A stretch of 35,984 nt of DNA from Planctomycetota bacterium (GTDB taxonomy: Bacteria; Planctomycetota; Planctomycetia; Gemmatales; Gemmataceae): positions 1 to 35,984 of the forward strand of contig VGZI01000045.1 of NCBI GenBank assembly GCA_016872605.1. The letters run 5' to 3'. The notes beneath the pieces were generated by a model, which saw only the letters and a program-made list of their open reading frames with translations, did not search any database and was not told where the DNA came from. This document shows, piece after piece, positions 1-12,000 of the stretch. Position numbers and translations under genes: made by a program. Each line of letters begins with the position of its first letter. The first letter of the stretch is position 1.

Positions 1-3000
1 GTGAAGATCGTGTCCGTCACGTCGGGCGTCACGGTGACATTGGCCGACGGTACGCCGAGCGCAACGATGGCGGCTTTCAGCGCCGGACCATCGGTAGCCG
101 CCACGCCAGTGTAAGTGAACGAAGGCGATGAGACGCCATTGAGCGTCACCGCCAAGGTCGTGGTGTTGGCGACCGCGTTCGTCAGTGTGATTATCTGCGT
201 CGAGCCAATGCCGTCGACTTGCACATCGCCGGCGTCGATTCGAGTTCGACCGGTAAGCGTCGCACCTTCCAGGGCGTTGACTTCGAGGCGGCCGGTGTTG
301 ATCTTGTTGAAGCCCTGTCCGCTGTCTTGCAGACCGGCGCTGAAGATTAAGTCGCTGTCCTGGGGACCGTCGCCGATGTCGAAGAAATTCGCCGCTGTGC
401 CGCCGAGCGTGACGCGCCCGGCGCCCTGAATGCGCGACGAGCGAACGGTGTCCGACGTCGCCGTCAACGTGGCAGCGCCGGCGCCCGAGCCGATTGTCAG
501 GTTGCTGGTGGTCGGCAGTTGCACGTCGCCGCCGATCATGGTGAGCGAGCCGGTCGGCGACAAGGTTTGGGCGAACCCGCCCAAGTTCCACAGGCCGTCG
601 TTGTTGATGAGAACATCCGAGCTCGTGGCGATCTGATTGTTGCCCAGGTACAACACCTGAGCGAAATCGAGCACGGGCACGGCGCCGGCGGTCTGCAGCG
701 TCGCGTCAATCGTCGTGGCGCCCTTGACCGCCTGCACTGGCGTGAAAGCGCGGACGCCAGCCAGGCTTCCGCCGAAGGTGATCAAGAACTTGTTCGCGCC
801 GTTGGGCACGACGGTGACGGAGCCGGGCGTCGCCAATCCGCCGATGGTTGGCAAGGCATTGAGCGCCGCCTGGATTTGCGCCGCTTCATAGGCCGGATTG
901 GTGTAGTACGTCAGCGGCGCCGACGCGGGACTGCTGTTGTAGCTGAGCGTGAAAACGTCGCCATAGGCCAAACCGGAGAGATCGAGCGCCTGCACCTGCG
1001 AAACCGGAGTCGTGTCGCCGATCTGCAGGTTGTTGGTGAGGGCAAGCGCCCCGCCGGTCTTGGCAAGTTCGAGCACGCCCGAGTGGACATCGGTGAGTCC
1101 GCTGTAGGAGTTGGCCGTGGCGCCGGCGTATTGCACGGTGGACAGTCCGACCTTGTTGACTCCGAAGTTGCCCGCGTTCATCGTGCGCGTAATCGTGATC
1201 GTGCTGCTCGACGTGCGGATGATGGTTGGCCAATTGGTTCCGATCATGCGACCGCCAAATGTCGCGACGTAGGTCCTTCCTGAGGACGGAACCGCAACGG
1301 ACACCACGCCGCCGCGCAGAGCGATGGTGGGCAGCGCGTTCAGCGCATCCTCGATCGCCTTGGCATTGGCAGTCCGCGCCGCCGTTGTACTGCCCGAATT
1401 GAAATTGAGCGTCGGCGTGGTTGCGCCGTCAAAGCTCAGGGTGTAAGCGCCGTTGCTTGGGAACAAGGTGCTGAACTGAATCGACTGCGTTTGGAACTGG
1501 TCGGTAATGAGTTGATCGATGGTCAAGCGCGATGATCCATCAGCGCCGATGGCCGAGGTGCTGCCCAGGAGCAGAGGCAAGGTGCTGGCGGTGTTATTGC
1601 CTGCGACGCTATCAAGGGCGCCCGCGCCGCCAAAGCCCGGACCGTTGAGGATGATGCTCTTGCCCGACGATTCGGTGATGCCGCCTTCCATCTGCAACGT
1701 CGCGCCGGTGGCGACCACTGTCGAGCTTTCGGCGCCGAGTTGGACCGCGGTGATGTCGACGACGGTGACGCCCGCCCCGAGCGTCGCGGTCAGCATCGGT
1801 TGAGCGGTCATGGCCAGAGCGCCGCCGTTGAAGTAGACGGTGTAGACATTGCCGTTCTGCGTGACCGTCACGTTGTTAGCCGCGTTTCCGGTGGCGGTTT
1901 GAATCGCCGTGTCGAGTGCCGCCTTGACCTGGGCGGCGCTGGCGCCGATCGACAGGTCGATGGTATTTACTCCGTTGTAGGTCAGGTGATACTGTCCGCT
2001 GGTGCCGAGGACGTTAATCGTCTGAATGGCCGAGGTCGTACCGCCCAGAGCGGTGTTGTGCTGGATGTTGAGCACGCCGGAGTTAACAAGCGTGTTGCCG
2101 GCATACGTGTTGGCATTGGGAAATACGAGCGTACCGGTTCCGACCTTGGTAAGATCGGCGGCCGGCGCCGGACTGGGGATCGGATTGGCAACGCTGGTAG
2201 GGGGATCCTGGATGGTCCCGGTCACGCTGAAGCGCGTCGTCGGATCGGCGCCGATGCTGCTGCTCGTTTGCAAGAACACGGGCCCGGTCCAGGTGTTATT
2301 GCCGCTGACGTTGCGCAACGCGCCTGGGCTGGCCGTGGCCGAACCGAGCACCGTGACGGCCGCGAGGCCGGCGGGCGCTTCATAACGGAAGCGCGTGGCA
2401 TCAACGACGGTGATCGTGAACGTGCCGTTGTACCCGCTCGGCGTGAAGCCGGCGATGGTGACTGTTTCTCCAGTGAACAGGCCCGCCGTGCTCACGACCG
2501 TCGCGGTGACCGTAGTCCCGCCGACGACTTGGCTGGCGGCCGTGATGCCATAAAGTGCGGCGCTGCCGGCGCCGTTGAGCCAAAGCCGCTGCGTGGCGGG
2601 CAGGCTGATGCTGGAGTTGTTGTGCAGCGGGTCGCCGTCGAGTTCGAGCGACGCCCCGGTGCTGACGCGCGTTCCGACGCCGCCGTCGGCGACGCGACTC
2701 ACCGCGATGCTCGTGCCGCCCGCCGGCGTGGCGCTGATCAGCGGCTGTGCCTTCTTGGCGAGCGGCCCACCAAAGGTTACGGTGTAGACGATTCCCGTCG
2801 TGACGCCCGTCGGCGTGGTGAACGAGATGTTCGACTGCGTAACGGAAACTGAGCCGCCGCCACCGTTGATGCTCGACAGGGCATTGAGCGCGTTCTGCAC
2901 GCTCGCCGTCGGCGTGGCGCCGCCGAACGGGGGAACGCCATAGGTCAGGAGGCCCGTCGTTTGGCCATTAAAGGTCAGCGTGAACTGATCGGTCGGCAAC

Positions 3001-6000
3001 GTGCTGAAGACGGTGATGCGTTGCACGTCGTCGCCGTCGTTAGCCCCGAGCGCGCCGGCGTTTTGCACGCTGAGAATGCCCGCGTTGACGTACGTGGTGC
3101 CGCTGTAACTATCGCTCTGCGTCAGCGTCAGTCGGCCTGGGCCCAGCTTGACGAGCCCCATCGACAATGGACCGGAAGTCGGGGTCGCCGACAGCGCTGC
3201 CGGCTCGACGACCGGACTGCCGATCGTCAGCGTGTCGCCCAGGTTCGCGACGCTGAACGCCACGGTGCCGGCCGGCCTGGTCGTCGGCGAAAAGCCGGGA
3301 ACGGAGGTCAACGTGACCGTGGTCGTCGGGCTGCCCCACGAGTTGTTGCCGACGACGTTGCGCATGGCGCCGGTCCCGGTGATGCCGCTGCCGGAGAGCA
3401 CCAGGTTCTCGGTCGCAACGTTGATCGGCGCATTGGCGGCACTCTGCAATTGAAGTTGCGCGCCGTCGCGGACGGTCGTGGTGCTGCCGGCGACACCGAG
3501 CGCGTTGGAGTTCTGCACGTTGAGAACGCCTTGATTGACCATCGTGCCGGCGGTCGTGTTGGTTCCGTATGAGCCGGCACTCGCCAGGACGAGCGTGCCG
3601 GTGCTTTCCTTGTCGAGGCTGAAGCCGACGCCGTTGTCGGTGATGCTGACGGCGTTGGTGGCGGCGGTGATGGCGCCGCTGGCGACGAGGGTCCATGTCC
3701 CGCCGCTGGTGTAGGCGCCGTTGCCGGTCGATCCGACGAGTTGGAAGGTATTGGCGCTTGCGCCGGCGACGGTCCAGGTGGGATTGCCGACGGTGTTATT
3801 GGCCGCCGTGTTGCCCAGGACACCCGTGATGCTGACTTTTTGTCCGTTGACAAGGCCATGCCCGTTGCTGGTGACGACGATCGGCGCCGCATTGCTGGCC
3901 GCGGTGACGGCGCCGGTGCTGGTGGCGGTCCACGTTCCACCCGACGAATAGTTGCCGTTGCCCAGGGAGCCATTCAAGGAGAAGCGGCTGACGTCGATGA
4001 CGGTGACAGTCCAACTGCCGTTGGCGGCAGTGTTGCCTTGCACGTTGCTGATGGCGATCGTCTGCCCCGTCGCCAGGCCATGATTGGCGCTGGTGATGAC
4101 GATCGGGGCTGCGTTGGCGAGAGTCAACGAGCTGCCCGAATCGACGCCGATGGTGCTGTTCGTATTGAGCGTCAGCGTGCCGGTATAGGTGTTGACGTTG
4201 GACGAGCTTCGCAGAGCGCCGGTGTTGTGGCCGCTGTAGGTAAGCGGGATGCCGTGGGCGTTGACGGTGACCGGTTCGAGATAGAGACTCGACTCCAATA
4301 CGAGCGCCGCGTTCGGCTCCACGATCGTGCCGCCGCCGGGCGTGACCGACACGGAGGTGAATGAGCCCGCCGGACTGGTGACGGCCGGGATCAACACGGG
4401 TGTCGGTTGGTTGGCCAGCGTGCCGCCGAAGGTGACACGGAACATTCCTGCGTTAAGCGACACGACGGCTGCCGTGCCCCCGCTAAAACCAGCCGTGTTG
4501 AAGAACCCAGGCGTCAGGACGCCGACGATGGCGGCGGCGTCGCTGGCCGGCACGCCAGTGTAGGTGATGGGCCCGGTCGTGTACGTGTTGCCGCCGTTGC
4601 GTATGCTGATCGTGAACTGGAGTACCGGCGGGCTGTTGCTGGTGCCGGCCGTGCCGGTGTCGGTGAACGATGTCGTTGTGCCGGACGTGATCGGCGCGAG
4701 CCTTTCGCCAAACGACCCGGAAGTGGTCGAGCGGTAGACATAGTAGCCGGTCGCGCCATCGACGACGTGCCAGGAAAGATCGATGGCCTGGCTGGGGGCG
4801 CTTGTGGTAAAGGACGTTTGGCTGCTGGCAATCGACTCGCCGTACGGTCCCACCGCGGTTACGACGTAATAGTACGTTGTGCCGGCGCTGAGCGTGCCGG
4901 CCGAAGCCGACAGCGCGGACGTCACGAGTGTCGGAGCAGCGGTTGCCTGGACGGAGATCGCTTGAACGCCGGCGATCGCGGCGCCGCCCAGGGCGCTGGG
5001 ATCGCGGACGACGAGATTGCCTTGCTGGATATCGGTGACGCCGGCGTAGGTGTTGGGTCCGGACAGGATGACATCGCCGCCGCCGATCTTGGTGAGCGTA
5101 TTGGCGTTCGTCGTCGTCAGATCACTGATAATTCCGAACACATTGAGCGAGGCCGCGGACAGGCCATTCTGCAAAGCTTGCGACCCGTTGGCGCTGATGG
5201 TCGTCGGCCCGGCCAACACGATGGGGCCGTTCCAGGTGTTCTTGCCGGCCACGGAGCGCAGCGCGCCCGGATACGTCGGCGCATTGGGGAGCGTGTTGTC
5301 GTCCAGAGTGAACTGCCAGGCGCCGCGTCCATAGGTGGCGGCGGTCAGCACGTTCATCGATGGATTGAGATCGAGATCCTTCACCTGCACGACGGGCAAA
5401 CCGGCGCCGAAGCGCTGCCAATTGCCCGAACCCCCCGTGAGCTTCCAAACGCCTTCGTCCGTGCCGGCGTACAGGTCGTTCGTGCGATAGTCGTGCACGA
5501 CCGTCCAAACAGGCAGCACCAATCCTGTGTGCGCGGACAACGGCAATCCGGAGCTGATGTCGGTCCAGGTTCGGCCCGAATCACTCGACTTGAAGACGCG
5601 TCCCGTGCCTGCCGCGGTCACGCGCCCGGCCGCGACCACGTACAGAACGTTGCTGTTGGACGGGTCGACGATCAGGTCTTGAATCGTGGTGCCTGGCTGC
5701 AGCGGCGGAGCGCGGTCGGCCAACGTCCACGTTCCGCCAACGCCGACGCCATTACCCGCTGAGCCGACTAATTCAAAGCGATTCGCGTCGACGACGTTTA
5801 TCGTGAACAAGCCATTGGCGTTCGTGTTGACTGCGACGCCGGTGATAATAACGCGCTGGCCCGTTTGCAACCCGTGGTTGTTGCTGGTAATGACGATGGG
5901 CGTGGCGTTGGTCGCCCCCGTGATGCCGCCAGTTCGGAAGGTCCACGTGACGCCATGATTTTTGGTCAGGAAGATGTTATTGGTATTGGCGACGTAAATG

Positions 6001-9000
6001 GTGTCCGGAACATAGGTATTGGCGCCGACGTCGCCGACGCTCGGGAAGAACGAATCGGCAAGGAACGGCCCCTGGTAGGTTGCAGCCGCCACTTGACCGT
6101 TGGCCGGCGAGTTGAGCAGGATGCTCGACGCGCCGGCGTTCATCGACTCGCCCACCGAGGCGCCGGCGCTGCCCAAGAGCACGCGATTCGAATTCACCAG
6201 GTCGATGGCGAAATCCGATTGGGCGGCGCCGGCGATCCAGGCGCTGCCGCCCGTCGTGCTGCGACGGAAGATCCCGCCGAAAAGGGAATACGCGATGTTC
6301 GGATCGCTTGCGGAATAGCGAACCAGCGTGGCGCTGGACACGCCCGGATCGACCTGCGACCAGGCGGACGTGCCGTCGTAGCGTGCCGTGCCGTTCGCTT
6401 GTGTGCCGGCCAGGAGGATGCCGGAGTTGCCCGGCTGCGAGGCGACGCTGTTAAGGTTCGTGATGTTAAGGTTGCCGTTGAGATTGGCCCAGGTGCTGGC
6501 CGCGTCGTCGAAGCGCCAAACGCCGCCGTCGGTGCCGGCGACGAGCACCGGAGTGTTGGTGAGCGGATCGATGGTCAGAGCAAGGGCATGGACATCGGTG
6601 TGCGGACCGACGTTATTGGCGTCCTTGGAGCGATCCGCCCAGGCGCCGCCGCCATTGGCAGAGCGAATGACAAAGTTCGTGCCGGCGCCGGCGTCATGAC
6701 CGGCGACAAAGACAAGATCGTTGCCGCCGACGCGCCGAGCGACGATCGAGATGGCGTAGTTGCCCTGGCCGGCCAGATAGTTCGCCGGATTGGCGCCGGT
6801 CTTCGCCCAGGAAGTGCCGCCGTTGGTCGTCCTGAAAACGTCCATTGAGTTGCCGGCGGGATTGGACACTGCCGCATACGCGGTGCCGAACACCCCTCCG
6901 GCCACGGTCGCGAGCTTGATCGTGCCCGTGGTGCCGCCGACCGCCGCCGAAAAGACGCCGCCGGCATTCCACGTGGGTCCGGGAACGTCCGGATTGTTGG
7001 TGACGCGGACGTCGTTGCTGTTGGGCGCGGTTGGGTTACCGAGCGCCGCATAGAGCCGAAGCGTGGCGCCGTTGTTCTCGATGGCCACGTCGGAGTAGGA
7101 GTAGTTCGTCGTCGGCGCGCCCGGAGGCGTCATGTTGAGCCAATTCGTGCCGTTGTAGCGCCAGATGCCGGCGTTGCCTGTCGAGCCATTGGTCGCGCGA
7201 TCGCTGACGGCCACCCAGATCATCAGCGGATTGTTCGGATTGACGACGATCTTGTTGATCGCCTTGCCGGCGAGCGGGTTGGATCCGTCTGGATTGACCA
7301 GCTTCGTCGTGATGGTGGTGGCAAGGTCGGCACGTGTGCTGGCGGAGTAGACGCCGGAGCCGTAGTACGAGTCGGCCGAGTTGTTCCCTTCGCCGGTGCC
7401 GAAGTAGACCGTCGAGTTTGCGGTTTGAGCGATGGTGACGGCGCCGCCGAAAATGACCGAGCCATTGATGTTGTCGAACACCGGGGTCCAGTGCGTGCCG
7501 CCATCGACGGTGCGCCAGAACCCGCCGTCGGCCGTGGCGATGTAGATGTCGCCCGCGAATCCTTGTTGCACATCGACGCCGGTGACGCGGCCGGTCGTTA
7601 GCTGATTGCCGGTCGGTTGCGCGCCGCCATTGACGACAGCGTTGGCGATGGGCGCCGGGCCCTGGGCGAACCACTGTGTCGGTGTGGCGTTGGCGGACCC
7701 GCCGACCAGGGTCGTGACCGGCGCGGTCATGGTCGTGCTGCCGCTGACGCCGCTGGCGCCGGCCGTCATGGTGGGCTGCGCCTGTCCATCGAAGCTCCCC
7801 TGGAAGCCGACGCTGAAAGTGCGATAGCCCGTCGCGCCTTTGACGAACTCGCTGACCGTCGGCGTGCCGGCGCCGGTCAGGGCGAATACTTGTGCGGATC
7901 CGACGTCCTGATCGGCCAGGGCGCCGGTGAAGACGAAGTCGGCGAATTCGACGCCGCCGGAGACGCCCGCCGCCGCGATTCCGCTGATCGTGCCGCCGAT
8001 ATTGGTGAGCACCTGGAGGTTTCCGAGTGCGGCGACGATGTTATTCTTCTCCGTGAAGGCATTGCCGGTGTAGGTGATCGGCGCCGTCAGGTTGTAGCCG
8101 AGCTGTTGCGCTCCACTGGCGGGATCGAAGTAGAGTTGATATGTGTCGCCGACGTTGAAGCCGGTGAACAGGACACGCTGCTCTTCGTTTGTGCCGGCAT
8201 AGATCGTGTCGATATTGACAACGACTTGGCCCGCAACGTTCTTGACCGAGGACAGATTTTGCAGGGCGGCCTGCAATTGACCGGCGGTGATGTTGTAAGG
8301 CAGCGGCCCGGTGTCGGAGCCGTTGAAGTCGAGCGAAAAGGCGCCGGTGGGGATGACCGCGGTGCTGCCGATGGTGAAGGTCTGGATGGCCGACGCGACG
8401 TTGTTGCCGGCGCCCTGGATGAGCAGCGGTTCGCCGCTCACGGTGATGCCGCCTTGGAGCTGGAGCTGCGCTTTGTCGGCGATGTAGGTGCCGCCTTCGG
8501 AACTGACGCCGGCGCTTCCCAGGCCGCTGGTGATCTGCACAGCGAGCAGCGTGGTGGTGCCGGCCAGCGTGCCACCGAAGGTGACCAGGAAATTGCCGGG
8601 GTTCAGGGCGACCACGGTGGCGGTTCCCCCCGCGGGGAGTATGCCGGCGTCGCTTAGACGCGTCTGAATCGTTGCGGCGTCGGCCGGAGTGCCCGTGTAG
8701 GTGATGGCGCTGGTCTGCGTTCCGCCGGCGTACGAAAGCCGGAATTGTGTCGAACCTGCGACGGCGCCGACCAGGGCGATTTGCTGTTGCCCCGCGATCC
8801 CCGGGCCGCCCAGCGCGGCCCCGTTCTGAATGGTCAGCGTGCCCTGGTTCACGAGCGTGGTGCCGCGGTACGTGTTGGTGCCGGAGAGGAAAAGCGAGCC
8901 GCCGCCGTCCATGATGAGATCGGTTCCGGCGGTTGTCGGGTTCGTCGGGTCGGTGATGGCGCCGGTGACGAGCAAGCGCGAGTTCGGATTGATGTTGATG

Positions 9001-12000
9001 GTCGGACTGACGAGCGCGATGCCGAAGTTGTTGGCTCCGAGCACCGGATTGAGGCGATTGATGATGTTCGTAATGAGCGTGCTGGGGTTCGTGCTGTACG
9101 TGATGCTGCCGGTGGTCACGGGAGCGCCGACGCCGTCGTCATAGGTCAACGTAAACGTCGAGCCAGAGGCAACGCCGGCGAAAGTAAGAGTCTGGACGGC
9201 GTTAACGCCGCCGCCGCCCGGGGTGCTGGTGACGACGGTAACGCCGCCGGCGGACGAAGTCAAAGTGTTGATCGCCTGGTTGGCTAACGTTCCCTTGAAC
9301 GACAGAGCAATCGATGAGTTCAGCGTGATCGGGCCATGCCAGAGATTATCTTTGCCGAGCACGGTGAGGGCCGAATCGCCGAATATGCTGTTGCCCGTGC
9401 CGTTCAGAGACAAAGGCGTGTCCCAGATGGCGGCGCCGATCGATTGGCCGCCGTTGCTGTCAGGTGTCGGGTTGGCGAGTTCGAGCGCGGTTCCCGGCTG
9501 GACGATCGTCCCGGCATTGCCCCGCGCGCCCAGACCTGTGTTGTTTTCAACGCGAACCACACCGTTGCGAATCTCGACACCGCCCATATACACGCCGGGC
9601 CCTTCCAATTCGAGTCGCTGAGAGCCAAGCTTGATCATACCGCCGAAGTTGCCGGCGGGGGTGATCTGAGCGGTGTACCTCCACTGTGTTTGGCTGCTGG
9701 AGTTTCCACCCGGATTGACGACGATGGTTATCCAGGTCGCATACAAGCCGGATACCGGCGCAAAGCTAATCGCCTGAGGGCCAAGGCCGGCATACAACCA
9801 GTTTTGGCCGGGACCGGCTCCGGCCCCAAAGGGAGGAATGCCGGGGTCGTTAACGTGGACGACATCTATGGTTGCGGTTGTGGCCGTGTAATCAATGGTG
9901 ATACTGGCGCCACCTCGGTTGACAGGAGTCGGCCGAACGCTTACGAAATCGTTGCTTGCATCGTAGATCAGTCGAGCATTTGCCGGATCAAGCTTCCAGT
10001 TCCCCATGTACACACGAATATCGTCGGGTTGCGTGTGTACGAAGGCATTGAGAACAAGCCGACCACTGGTGGACCCGGTGTTGACGCCGTTGTTGACCCC
10101 TGGGCCGATATTCTCATTGCGGTTGCCGCCGGCATCTCCCGCAAAGTTCAGCGCTCCCTGGCCCTGCGAGATTTCTCCCGTTGACACCAGGTTGCTTCGC
10201 CCGAACACCTCTTCGACGCCGATGCCGACAGGCCCCTTGAGTTGGATGTTGCTGTTCAGGGTGTTGACGCCGGCGAGATTCTCAACCGCCCCTTGCTGAT
10301 CGATCTTGGAATAAGCATGGTGAATGCCCATGCCCTGAAGTACCATGTTGTGCGTGAAGGTGAAGCTCGTGCCATCGGCATAGGGCCGCAACATCAGAGC
10401 GGCATCGAAGTTGACCGTGACCGTCGGCTGTACTTCCTGCACGCTGGGGTTCGGCCCGCCGAGTGCAGCCGGATCCTGGATGGTTATCCAGCCGGCGCTG
10501 ATAGTCGTGCTACCGAAGAACTGCTGGTTCGCGTTGGGCAGGATCAGATGGCCGGCGCGAACCTTCGTTAGCAAGCGGTTCGTCGGAAAACTCGACGTGC
10601 CGCCGGCGATGCCACCGGTAACCGTCAGACTGTAATCCTTGGTGAAGTACGTGTTGTCCGCCGTTTGGTTGGGATCAGCATCGACGCCGATGGCCGCGTC
10701 CGTGGGAAGGTTGATGATCGGGAATGTCGACGGCGGCGTGCCGGCAGTCAGGGCCGTGCCGGTATCGGTGAAACTCGTGTTGTTGACGCCGTTCACCGTC
10801 GCCACGAGCGAGTTGGCGCCATACGTCCCCTGCGTCGTGCTGCGGTAGAGTTTGTATCCCGTCGCGCCGGCGACCGACGACCACGACAGAGTGACATTCT
10901 GCCGACCCGCCACCACCAGGAACGTGGCTTCCGGCGATGCCAATGACTCGCCGTATCCATCCAAGGCGGTCACGACCCAATACGTTTGTCCCGGGGCCAG
11001 CCCCACGGCCGCCACCAGGTCGTTGGCGCTCAGACCGGTCGGCGCCGTAAAGAACTTCTCGACGTAGGTGTTGATGCCGCTGATCGAATGCAAGGCGCCA
11101 AGACCATTGAACCCGGTCCCGTTCAGCCCCACCGGCGATGCAACCTGAAGACGATTGACCGTCGACGTGACCGAATCGATGTGCCCGACGTTTGACTCGA
11201 GATTCAAACCGGCGCCGCTTGCAACGGTGACGATGGGCTGGAGGTCGTAGGATTGCGTTGCCCAGTTGGAGATGTGCCGTTTGGTCTGTGGCCCAAGTCC
11301 TTGCGAATCGCGCAAGGTGACGGTGCCGTTGGAGATCGTCGTCAAACCCCGATAGGTGTTGGCGGTGCCGACGCTTCCAGCGGTCGGCGACAGTACCAGG
11401 TCGCCGTTGCCGATTTTGGTCAGATCGAACGGGCCCGCCGCGGGCACGGGCGACGGATCCTGGACGACGCCGGTCAAGAACAGACGCGTCTGATTGGCGG
11501 CGGCATCGACGTTGACCGTAACATTAGCGCCGACCGGCGGATCGCTGCCGAGTGTGACCGTGCCTGTCCAGGTATTGTTGCCCAGCGCATTCCACAACGC
11601 CCCTTGCGGGTTGCCCGCGACGACGAACCCGGCCCCGTTCAGCGTCAGCGGCACGTCGTTTACCACAAAACCCACGTAGGGATTGTTGACGGCGTCAAAC
11701 GCCTGCGTCGGATCTTGCAACGTCCAATATTGCGAGCTCGCCGGACCATTGGGAGCAATCGTCGAATCGAACTGGAGTTTCAGCGTACCGATCGTGTCCA
11801 GAAGCGTATTGCGCACGACGCTGGTCCCGGCCGCGGGAACACTGCCCAGCGCTTGCGGATGCGCCAGCGTGAGCGTTCCGTCGGCCACCGTGGTTGAGCC
11901 GCGATAGCTGTTGGCGTTGGCCAATATTAGCTCTCCTCGGCCGCTCTTCGTGACGTTAAACGGTGAGCCAAGATCGCTGATGCTGCCCGTGATCGTCAAA

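Noticed and set aside
519-11897. Long plus-strand frames (for example 519-1283, 1740-2852, 4407-5762, 5865-6848, 7617-8657)
   Set aside because: They lie antisense to the giant minus-strand gene, have Arg/Gly/Asp-rich composition without domains, and arise from its codon pattern.
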